The notes under the pieces are model-generated. The model was not told the origin of the DNA. It did no database searches and was given only the letters and a program-made list of their open reading frames with translations. DNA of 64,000 bases from Luscinia megarhynchos (lineage: Eukaryota > Chordata > Aves > Passeriformes > Turdidae), in contig CM067592.1 in the NCBI GenBank assembly GCA_034336665.1, positions 45,847,761-45,911,760 on the forward strand, written 5' to 3'. This document shows positions 23,732-35,700 of the stretch, one piece after another. A program made the translations under genes and the position numbers. How positions within the stretch are numbered: the first letter of the stretch is position 1; each line of letters opens with the position of its first letter.

Positions 23732-26700
23732 GTAAGCGCGCTTCCGCCCCGCCGCGCCTCACGAGGGAGGAGGTGGCGTCCATCGCCGCCCGCAAACCCT
23801 CCCCGCCGCCGTGTGGCGGCGGCTGCGGGAGCGAGATGGCGCGGGCCGCGCCGCTGCTCTCCCGGCGCTGCCGGGCGCCTGCCGGGAGGCTCTGCCTTCC
23901 TTCCTTCCTTCCTCCTTCCCTCCCTCCTGCCCGCTGCGTCCTTCCCCGCTTCCTGCCGCCTTCCCGCCGTGCTCCTGCGCCGCCTGTCGGGAGCGGGCCC
24001 GGGAGCGCGGCCGTGCCGTGTGGCGGCGGCGCCCGCCCGAGCGCTGCCCGGCCCGTGCAGGGGCGCCCGCGGCCGTCCCGCAACAGACCGGGCTTGGTCT
24101 TTGGGTTTTGTGTTTTTTTAAAATCCGAATAAATCTGGCCCGTGTGCGGTGCGTTGGGTTTGTCCGTGAGAGGGCTCTGTTATTAAACGTGCGCGGAACA
24201 CTAAGCTTTGGCAGAAGTGAACAGTGCAAAACTTCCTCTCTTAAGATTTCCTGTGTGTTTGAAGAGCTGCTCAGAGCGGCGATGGCACCGGGGTGAGAAG
24301 GCTGGTGCTCGGGCTGAAATTTTACTTTTCACGAACGTGCATTATTTTTCTGCGGTGAAGTAGAAAAATCCCAATCTTTTTGGGTGTAGAAAGCAGTTAT
24401 GACCTGTCTTCAATGCACAGATTTATTCTCTTAAGTGTAAATTACATGCAGCTCAATGTTTATGTCCTTTGAAGCAGAATGATTTGTGATGCCGTCCTTG
24501 CCCCTTTCTCAGTATCCCCAAAACAGAAGGGAGGAATACAGAAGGGTTTGTTGGTGGCTAGCTGTCAAAAAGACCCATAGGTGATCATGACGTGTACTAG
24601 TGTTAGACTAGTGAACAAGTGTAGGCTGTTACTTCACTGATACTTCTATGCCTTTGGCTTAAACCTGTTTGGAGAAGTTCACCAAACACCAGGTGAAGAA
24701 AGGTATACACTTCAGTGTGATTGTTACTTGGACTTCCACAAAGAAACAGTAGAAATACAGCTGGAGAACAGAGATCAGCTCATGGCTGAAGTGGATGTAC
24801 GAGGTTTGGTAGGCCACAAGCCCCGGCAAGCTGAGGCAGAGCCTTGAGTAGGAAAGCAGAAGGTGTGTGTGGTGTGCTTTAAGTTAAATCATGCAAGACC
24901 ATATATGCCTATGCTGGTCTGTACAGGTCTGTGCAGAGCTCTGATTAAGTAATGTTACTTAGAAACATCAATCATGTAGTTGTGCTATTTTTAGCTATAG
25001 TTGAAAAGGTGTATATATTGACGTGTGAAATCAATAAATCGGCTTCATGCTTGCATCAAACGGGGGTCTCATCTCTTCGTTATGCAAGTGGGGGTCCTGT
25101 TTCTGTTGATCACTGTCAAATGGTGCCCTCCATGGGAGGAGGTTCTCGCCAAGAAACACGTTTGACTTTTGTAGTTAACTGTGATTAATTTTTGTTAGGT
25201 TTCACTTCTGTTGCTCTTCATCCCAATGTTTGAGATCGACTCTACTGTAATGCCATTTTACTTGAGGTTTAACCCTAGACGACCTTCAATACAGCCTCTG
25301 TTAACTTTTACAAGTTTTTACAAGTTGTATCCTTTTGTAGGATGCAAAGTCTGGAGTGGAGAATATAGTCTTACATCTTTCCATTCTTGAGGTTATTCCT
25401 AGGTGTGAGGTCAGTCCTCTGGCTTTTGAGGAATGGTGGAACTGTTCTTTGGTCATATCCTCTCTGTCTTCCCATATGTTCAGTGCCTGGGCTGGTAGGT
25501 GGGAACAGAACTCAGCTCCCCTGACAGGGGTGCTGTGGTTTAGATTTGGTGCTCTCCAATTTAGTGTTCCCACTGAAACCACTTCAAACCATGCATCTCT
25601 CCACCCCCTGCTTCAGAATGAGAGGAGAGTTGGAGGCACAAAAGGTGAAGATCATGGGCTGAAATCAGAACAAATTACTGGAAAAAAAAAACAGATAAGA
25701 AAACAAAACAGTAACAGCAACTATATAATCAAGAGAGGTGGGCAGCTAATCTGCAACTGCTCACCACTATGCAGAGCCCCAAAATACCCAATTGTCATGC
25801 TATCCTGACCCGGGGCCCCTTACCCTGTTTCTGGAAAATGGTACAAAGTCATACAGAATAATCTCCAGGTCCTAGTCATGGCCCTCCCACGCCAGAACCA
25901 GGACAGGGTATCTTTCCCATTGAGCCTAGAGCATCTGCATTCATTTTGATAACTTATTGGAAGGTTTGGAAAGCAGAATTTAGTATAGAATCAGATTTTT
26001 GTGTCTAGTTCCCAGATGTAGGTAGTATTTCTGGACATCATGTATAATTGTCAGGTAAAAATAATTTTAGGATTAGAGCTGTCATCTCCAAGTTGACCTT
26101 ACATGATTGGAGAAGCAGCTAATTCAAAAATCTCTGCTGGCCTAAGTTTCCTTCCACTGAAGTAGCTCTGCAGTGAATTGTAAGTGAGCCCAGAACTTCT
26201 TTAGCCAATGTTGCCTCAGGTGGATTGAGGGTTGTCCAGACTGCCCCTGAGGTAAGTTTGCAGTGAGTAAGACAGCACTTACACATGCTTTGTGTTCTGC
26301 ACCCCGAGACCTGTGAATATTTTGCAAGCTTATTGCAGTGTGCCATTTTTGACAACATGGCTATTGGTGTAAAAACCTACACAGGAATTGAACAGTGCAG
26401 CCAAAGCACGTATTTATGCTGCTGCAGCAGCAGCAAGGTTATGGAGCCTGAGAACAAATTTGAGAGCAACCACACTAGGCCTATGCAGCCACAGGCCAGG
26501 CATGCTGCTTTCTGTACAGGAACAGTCTGTTACTGTGATGGATCTGTGTGTTTATAAAAACCTTAAAGCATTGCCATTCCAAAAGAACTTTTATGTCCTG
26601 CATGTGTAGCTGCTCTCTCCAGCATTGCACACTTTTCCTCAGTCCCAACAACTTTCACTTTGCTAGATGTAAAAGTTCAGTTCCATTTTGAATCATAAGT

Positions 26701-29700
26701 CATAGGGCACTAGTAAAGCAAGTGTTATATCCAGCTAAAACTAGTAAAGTTGCTGAAGGAACCTTTTTTCCCCTAGATTGAAAAAAATTTAAAAAGCACC
26801 ATTTTGGTCCTGTCTTCTGTTAATGTAGCAACCACCAGTGTTTACCGAGTGTATACATACACGCACAGTATTATAGATAGTCTTTTGTTGGTTTTGAGTT
26901 GTGTGATTGTTCCTGTTGCACACCTTCCATGATTCTTGAGGCAATTTGTTATTCATCCTAAGGTGTATGTAGTTTTCAAGATTTTCCAGGAGCAATCGAA
27001 GTCGGAACCTTTGTGATTGCTAGGCAACATGAATAACATGGGAACAGACCCATCAGTACTATTGCGAACGCTGATCTAGGTCTTTCCTAAGGCTTGTGTG
27101 TGCATTCAGTGTCAAGAGTATGTGGATTAGTACTGCTGTTTTCCTTTGCACTTCTTCTCGTGCTCCACAGGAGGGTAGCAGAAGGAAGTAGAAGATCGGT
27201 TAGAACTATCTCATCGTATCAGCATTTACACCACGGGGTGTGGAAAGCTTTGTTAGAGAGGTGTTCACATGTGAGGAACTCCACAGAGCCTCTGCTTGTT
27301 GAAAAGAAATGCTTAAGAGCCACCTAATACAGTGGTTGAACAGATGGGGTCTCTATGAAAGTGAAAGTAAGAAAAAGGTAGAGTAAGAGGCAGCTCTGTG
27401 TGTGTTGTGGAAGGAGGGCATTATATGTTGAAGTGTGGAGGTTTTACTTGGAAAGTTTTCAGTCTTTGTGGTAATAAGTTATGTCAGAATGGTTCAGATT
27501 TTGTTCTTCAGTCATGATATATATTCAACTTGACAATGATACAAACTTTGCAAGAATTTTTTACATTGAAGAAAAAAAAGGACTCATTTTTTCTGTGTGT
27601 GATAAATGGTGACAGACATCACTTTTAAATAACATTACTAAGCTTTCAGTTGTGAAAAGTTTGACAGTAACAATTCCATCCCAAGAGTGACAAGTGTTCT
27701 GAACTCAAGAAAGAACTTGACTTGATTGAAATGTAATTATCCCTAGAGAGACAAAAACCAAGTTACTTTTAATTATGAACTACAAACAGGAAAAATCAGA
27801 TGCATTTTTCTTATCTGGAATATGCAATCACAGGCAAATCAAAACACAACAGGGATTTTAATTGGGAAACCTCTTAGATTTTGTTGAGTCAACACAAAAG
27901 ACTAATTTTTTTCCAAAAAGTTCCTTTGGAGGTATATAGTACCATATAGAAATGCCTATGGCCTGGTTACAGGTATAGTGAAGTTAATTTGCCCTCAGTA
28001 GCTGCTCCTCTGCTGTGTTTTGGATTCAGAATGAGAATGGTGTTGGTAACACACTGATGTTTTGGGTTTTGCAGAGTCATGTTGTTCCTAAATCAAGGAA
28101 TTATTTTTTTCCTGTCTCATGCTCTGCCAGGGAGGGAGTGAAAGGGTATGAAAACAAAATTGGGAGGGAGATTAGCTGGGAGGTGTCCTAAATTGATTGA
28201 AGGACTATTCCACACCATGGGACGTCGTGCCCACTATATAGACCGAGGGAGTTACCCACAAGGGCAGCCAGTCTAAGTTTGAAAATGGGGGTCTGACATC
28301 AGTCAGTGAGTGCAGAGCAATTGTATTGTGCATCTCTAGTTTTTCTCCTTTTTATCATTATTACTATCACTTACCCTTATTACCATATTTTATTTTCAGT
28401 TATTAAACTTTCCTTATGTCAACATACACGTTTTACTTTGATCCCATTCCACCAGAGTGCAAGAGGAAAAAAGTGGAGTTTGAGCAAGTGACTTGTGTGG
28501 TCCTTAACCTCCTTAACTTTTAAGATGGGCTTAAAACCATGACAGCCTGATATTCAGTATGGTGGTTATATGTAAGACTTTTTGTCAATTAACCAGGAGC
28601 CTTTGTTTTAATAGGCTTTCTACATGTATTTCTCACTCAATACAGGCATTTCCAAATGTCTTAATTTTTATATTGAAAATAAATGTTTAATTGCACTTTT
28701 TTTTTGTTTTTTTTAAACCTTTTTTTTTTTTTCTTAATCTTAAAGAGGAGAATCCTGGGGTAAGAAATTGACAAGTTAAATACAGTTGTTTAAAATTGGG
28801 TATTTGCATTCTGGAAAAGTGTGGTGAGCCTATTATGCTTTGTTGATCTGTAGTCTAGCCTTATGTTTGAGAAGATACACTTTGTAGCTGCTGGGTTAGT
28901 TTTTCAGGCATGCAGTTACATGTGAATTGCAAGAAGACTAATATGTACTTTCTGTGTAAGATTGGAATTATCGGTGGAACTGGCCTGGATGACCCGGATA
29001 TCTTAGAAGGAAGAACAGAAAAATATGTTGACACTCCTTATGGCAAGGTCTGTATAACCTTTTTATTTATAACTGAAACTTTTTGCCAATTTTCAAGATG
29101 TTTGAATGTTTTAAGAATTTTCAGACTGGTAAATGAATGTATAAAGAAGGTACTGGCATAACTTTTTAGTTGCTATGTATTGAGTGTTTCTTAGTTTGTA
29201 AAAAAGTATTATTGCAAAGATGATGTGGAAAGGAGACTATACCTCTTCTCATTTTTAGATTGGATGAATTTAGAAACTTACTTCTGAATTTACAATTGAG
29301 GGATAAACCTTCTCTTTCAAACTTTTACTGGTGTGTGACCTGTTTTATCTGTCAGATCAGTGCAGGAATCTTTCTGAATTGCAGAAATCTGTCTCTTGAG
29401 GTACATGAAACACCATTTTCCCTGTAACTAATGAATTATGTTTTACATGCCGATGTAAGATCATGTTTATAGCCACATAATTTGAAAATTATTTTAAAAT
29501 GAAGCTTTGAAATTGTTTTTGTGACACTGGTACACCTGAATAATTTTCCTTTACGTTGCTTCTGTCCTTTTCCTCAGCAGAGGAAAGCCTCCATACTCAG
29601 CACTGGGTGTATTTTGAAGGATAATTCTGACACAAAGCTTTTATAGTGCAAACTGGCAAGACAAAGGATGAGGGAGTTTTATAGGCAGGAGATCAAGGGG

Positions 29701-32700
29701 GAGAGATGTTCTAGTTGTCACACAAAGCTCATAGAAGAATTGGATCTTAGGTAATCATGTTGTAGGACATGGAGAGTCTGGGTGCTTTATAATTGCCATT
29801 AGAATTACATCTTATGCAGTCTACCAGTGTATGCTGGTATACATACAAAAAATCTGGTATCTGGTAGCAAGTGCTATTCTGTGACTGGCAGCTTGCTAGA
29901 AAACTCAGTGGTATGGTGTGTGATTGAAAACTGAATCCATGCCTCCACTTCAAAGTGGTTTAAAATGGAGTGTAAAGAGCAAGAGGAGTTTGTATCCACA
30001 CGATTCAGGAAGGAGAGGGAGGTAAAATTAGAGGAAGTGAAAACATAATTAGAAGAATGTGTTTGACTTCTCTATCATCTTTCAAAATGAGTAATTGTAA
30101 TAGAATGAAGGAAACTTACCTCCCCTGTTTTCTATACTCTGGTTTCCAAAAGTAACTAGCTTTGTCTGAAGGAGGATTCACTATCTAAACCAAACCATTT
30201 GCCATTGCATTCATTGTTTCCTGGGGGTCATGGATGTTCATCACAGCATGGATGTGTTTGGAGATTGCAGACAAGGCATAAGTAGTACTGTGCTTGTAGC
30301 AGTTATTTAACTGAAACTTTCCTGTCTAGGACAGATGGAACACTTCTCCCTCATAGGGTTCTGTTCAGATCAGAGTTAAGAGTACAGTGGCAGCGCAGCA
30401 TTTGAAGGTCTGTTCTGTCACAGCACTGAGATGCCACAGGACTTGAGGGCTGCAAATTTTGCAGTGCAGTAAGTGGCCTTCAGTATGTTTCAGTATTCCT
30501 GGGAGGTGTAGGACTACTTGCAGGATGGCTCCTGCACAAAGGAGTGAAAAAGTCTTCATCAGCCATGCACCTTTGGTCAGTATGGGAAGCTTTTTTACTT
30601 TGTTATTTGTTTTAACTAGTAAGTAGCATATCTAGTGTCTTTTTTTCCTGTGTTCTTCACAGAGTGTAACATAAATAGCAGAAAATTAATGTTGGTGTCT
30701 GTAGTGGTTTATAAGAGACCTTGATCAATGGACTGTGTCTGAGCCTGCATATTACACATTTGGCATAGGCTGAACTTAAAAAAAAAGAGCTCATGAATAT
30801 TTTTTCTTCTGTGAGGGTGTCTTGGTTTGAAAGACAGGTCTGCTAAGAAAGGCAGGAGCTTCTCTTGAAATGGAAAATGTAAACCCCCTCCCTCCAAATT
30901 ATAATTTTGAAATTAAGGGGCTCTCAGTCAAAGATACAGGAATAGGAGTAACAGCTCTTTACTAGGAAAAATTGAAATAAAAGTACAGCAGTACAAAAGG
31001 AAAAAAAAAAAGAACCAAAACACTGACAGAGTCAGAATACAACCTGACATCCTGTCAGGGTGTTGGTATCAGTCCCATTAAATGGTGGCTGCAATCCTCC
31101 TGCAGTGGCAAATGTGGTTCTGTTGAAGCAGTGGTCCTGTAGAAGGGTGCAGTTTTCCTCCAGAGGTCCAGTGATGATGTGGAAAGGTTTGGTTTTCCCC
31201 TGGAATCCAATGGAAAAAGGCTGCCCTGATGTTCCAAATCTCAGATTTTATCTAGATAGATAATGCTTGTCTCCTCCCCCTGGGTGCAGCATCTCACAAT
31301 GGGATGATGTAATTGTATCAGTCATGCAGTGGGACTCAATGGCCCATTAACAGATGATACCTCCCTGGAGGAAGGAGAGGTCCTGAGGAAGATAAGGAAC
31401 TGCCCCTCCTGGTTTCAACAGCTGGTGATAGAATACATACTTTTGGTTACGTCCTGCTTTACAAGCCAAGACAGAGAGGCATGAAAATAGAACTGGGATG
31501 CCATGGTATGAATCCAAGCATGAATTCAAGATGATGTCCTGAGTTGAACTTGGACTGTTAAGCTGACTGGAATGGAATCAGTGTACAAAGACAGAGAGCA
31601 CAGGCAAAGAGGAAGCTTTTATCCTTTTACCTATAATGGCCTGTCTTCCTTCTCCCTCTCTGTAGATCTGAACTTCTGACAATCAGCCCATTGATGGTTG
31701 TTTCATGTAGATTTCCTCCTCACATCAACTTCAGTGACTGAATGCAGTTTCTAGTTCAGCAGCTGATGAATCAGCTTTAGTATAAGATGTGCAGAGTTTA
31801 GTCCACAAGCTACAGATGCACAAAGTGCAATGGATTTTGATTGAAGCAGAAAGAAACCTCAAATTTAATTGGTATTATTAGGTGGATCAATATTCACTTA
31901 CTTTGCTTCTTAGACTATTTAGTATACAGGAAGGAGGTGTTACATAACCTACTTCTCATTTTAGAACTGCATAGTTGAGAGGAACAGCTATTGCTGAATG
32001 CAAGAGGGCGATTTGATTTTTATTAAAATATGCCTGTAAAAACTTAGAAGTTTATGGTTTATTACTTCATTTTCCTAAAGGTATGTTTTGTTCTTGATTG
32101 TTACTGGAATAAAACCAAATTGGGACTTTCCTGCCATAAAGATACTTTTATATAGATCTGTGAAGTCATTGGAGAGATAATTTTAAGATGTAAAGAGCTT
32201 TATTTAAATTAACTTCAGAACTTTGTGGCCTTTTACTTCCTGAGAGAAACTGAGATGAAGCATCAACCTGTTTAGTTCAGGCAAAGCTAGAAAGAATAAA
32301 AATAGATGAATGTCAAAAGGAAATTGCAAGGCATAGTTAGTAGAATATATGTCCATTTCCTCTTTCATGTAAAAATGCAAAATGTACAATTCCACTTTAC
32401 TTTAATCTTGGGGTTTAATTCTTAAGTTTCAAGGCAAGGAAACTTGTGCCAAAAGATTTTTGACTGAAAATCTTCCTGGGATAGATGTTCCTTGTCACCT
32501 TTGACTCTTGACAGCAGTAAAACAGATATTTCTTTAATGAAAAATGCTGTTTACTTTTCTTTTGAAAGATTAATAATTTCTTCATACAGAGTCAAACTGT
32601 CTTCTCCTTTGGCCTTTTTGAAGAATCATTTAACTATGAAATTTAGCATTAGAGAATGTGGGAAATATGGAAAAGTTTAAAGGAAACTATTATGACAATT

Positions 32701-35700
32701 TTTTTGCTGTTCTCTTTGTTGACATTGGTCCTCCTATGATCTATTAAGTTACATTAGTAATAGTGAAAATGCAGAACAATAGTCTTTTTAAAAACGAAGT
32801 AACCTTTTAGCTCTTAATATTCCAGCTGTCTTTTCTCCTTGCTTCCACCATTTTCAGTACACCAAAATTTTGGTATTCTATAGAAAATATCCCAAAACCT
32901 TTTGAGATTCTGTCTCCAGATATGGAAAATATTTGTCTCCTAGAAGATAATAGATGCTGTTCCAAGCAATTTTATCTTCATCATTGAATTTTGAAGCTCC
33001 TAAAAAGCTTTGTTCAGAACATATTTTCAGTTGGATTCTCTTCCTTTCCGGATAACAGATCTTGGTTCTGAATCACCTTCCCTGGTGGGCAAGAGATCAT
33101 CCCACTCTAGAAAAGTATTATATGGGCTCCGTGCCTTTTTCTGGTCATAGATATATCTGGCAAGCAAAGCAGGGTGTAGTTTCACCTTTCAACTGAGCGT
33201 TTTTTGCTTGTATCAGGAAAACCTGATGCATCAGGGAAACCTGACCATGTACATAATACTTAAGCTCCTCTTCTACCTCCCCAAAACAGTGTACATCATT
33301 TGGTTCCTAAACTAGCTCACAGGTTGAATGGAGGCTTGCAGAACCTCTGAAATACTTTTTTTCATCACAGGTGTTCCATGTTTGTTCTGTTTTCTATTCC
33401 AACTAGCCTCCGAGGTGAGGCTAAGGGAAAAATTAATTCTGCAGACACCACATGGACATTACTTTATATGTATTTATATTATAGACAAAGGGGATTTATT
33501 CTGATTGTTATTGTAATCATTTGGGGTTAATTGCCTAGGGTTCTATTCTTTCTTTTCTTTTTTGCAACCATGAGTAATATATATCTGACTTGTATTTTGT
33601 GAAAAAAAGGAGGTAGTTAAACTACATTTAGGAATTTTTAATGTTTGAAATCTTTTAATTGGACCTTTTATTAAATCCTCCTTTAAAAATATATTATTAG
33701 GGCTTTGATTTCAAATTGTTCCATTGAAAATTTTTTATTATTTTATCATCACTGCTGGCTATGACTGAGATAATAGTGGAGAGGTACAGCACTTGTAAAG
33801 AACTTGTGGGAGAAAGAAAGCAGGATGGAAGTATACACTAGCTATGTTACATGGTCAGAAAGTAGTTTGAAATGTCCATTTCTATAACTTTATGCACATA
33901 TTGGTAGTTGGTCCAGTCTTACTCAATCTTTTTATCAGCAACCTAGATGAAGGGATAGAATGAACCCTAAGCCAGTTTTTGCATGTGACACAAAACTGAG
34001 GACAGTGGCTGGCACACCTGAAGGCTTTTTGCTACTCAGAGGGACCTTAGTCTGGAGAATTGGGCATAGAGAAACCTGATGGGGTTTAACAAGGGCAAGT
34101 TTAGAGTCCTGCACCTGGGATGGGAATAACCCCAAATACCAGCACAGCTGGGGGCTGACCTGCTGGAAAGTGAATCTGTGGAGAAGAACCTGGGGTGATA
34201 GATGAAAAGTTCACCCTTGCAGTCAGGAGAGCCAATGCTGTCCTAGGTTCAGTGGTTAGAGTGTGGCCAGCAAGTTAAGGGGCTGTGATTCCCCCTCTGC
34301 CTGGCACTGGTGATGCTACATCTGGAGTGCTGTGTTGTGTTCCGAGTTCATCGGTACAAGAAAGACAAGGAGTTACTGGAAAGGGTCTGGCAGAGCCATA
34401 GAGGTCATTCAGCCTCTAGAGCATCTCTCTTAAGGGGAAGGACCATGAATACTAGGCCTTCTTAGTCCAGAAAAGAGAAGACTGAGAGGGATCTTGTCAG
34501 TACATATAAATATTTCAAAGGTGGGTGCCCAGCAGATGATACCAGTCTCTTTTCAGTGGTTCTCAGCAACAGGATAAGCAGTAATGGCCACTAAAACACA
34601 GTGTAAGGCAGAATTTCTTAAGGGTGGCAGGGCACTGGAACAGGCTGCCCGATGAGGTCATAGAGCCTCCGTTGCTGGAGACATTCAAACCCTACCTGGA
34701 TGTGTTCCTGTGTAACCTGCTCTAGGCGAGTCTGCCTTGGCAGGAGGGCTGGACTAGCAGATCTCCACAGGTTTTTTCCAACCCTAACAGTTCTGTGATT
34801 GTGTGATCTTTATTTAATGTCTTTTAATGAACCATTGTGCAGTATCTCCAATTCTTTTCTTAAACTGTCCGCTCATCATTTAGCAGTGCTCTCTTTATTC
34901 CAAGTATTTCTTCTTTTCTTACTGTTTTTTCTAGAAATAGTGTGGCAAAAAGATATTCAGTGTATCACCTGGAAAATGTGCAGTTTGTGCTTCATGGAAA
35001 TCAGTGCAAAGGTGCCAGCCAGACATTATTGTTACACAACCATCCTGAAGCCTTTTGAAGTGCTAGGATACAAGCAGATAAGGAAGGAAACCCTGGCTGC
35101 AGCAACTATATTTTAAAGCCTGTGAATTTCAGAGCTGTTATGTTCTTTCTGCATTTTCAATGTATGCCAGAATTCAGTGGAGTTTTGTGATGGGAATGAA
35201 TATCAAACTACCCCAAGTTTTTTGAAAATTGGTATGAACTTAAATCTAACTCTTGCAATAAAACTTGAATCTGTTACTTGCAAAGCAAAGAGCCCAGTCT
35301 TCAACTTACTGGCCTTTTTAATGGGAGGCAAGAACATTTGTAGGAAATCCTCTTTAGTTCGTAGTCTTTTGGAGACGTTAGTCCCCAATTTTAATAAGTG
35401 CTTATTGCTTAACATAGCAAATATATGTAAGCAAAACAAAATCCCAAATGCTATTTTATGTGAAAAAATTCACGAAGATGTTCGTCCTTGTTATAGAATG
35501 TCGCAATGTCAAGTTTCCTTGGCCACTAGACAGCAAGGCTTTAGCTGTGTGTGAAATTTCCCTCTTAAAGCCATGCTTGTTTGAGAAGATTATATTAGGT
35601 AAAGATAAAACACTTAAATATCAATAATTTAATATTAAATGGAGACTTGGAAATATAATAACTGTCAGAATAACTACAGTTCTAAAAAAATTTTTCTGGA

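Larger units (their letters stand above)
23480..24110. promoter_or_regulatory. MTAP: CpG island promoter of MTAP
   Basis: The only extended stretch in the window that is both very GC-rich and full of unsuppressed CpG. It covers exon 1 and the start of intron 1 and contains several CCGCCC/GGGCGG-like Sp1 boxes; no TATA box is evident. This is the usual housekeeping-gene promoter form. Long open frames on both strands here (up to 239 codons) come from the scarcity of A/T stop codons and are not genes. Whether it also fires on the minus strand cannot be told. Confidence 0.85.
23732..28960 (+). other. MTAP: MTAP intron 1
   Basis: GT-AG, phase 0, 5.2 kb. The first 0.4 kb belongs to the CpG island. 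It contains one LTR (27960-28544) and T-rich runs near 28.7 kb. The rest shows no recognised repeat or second gene. Confidence 0.85.

Noticed and set aside
23413..24296. Open frames of 141-239 codons in the CpG island
   Set aside because: Low A/T content removes stop codons on both strands; composition is Arg/Pro/Ala/Gly-rich without a domain, and only the 12-codon exon 1 is supported.
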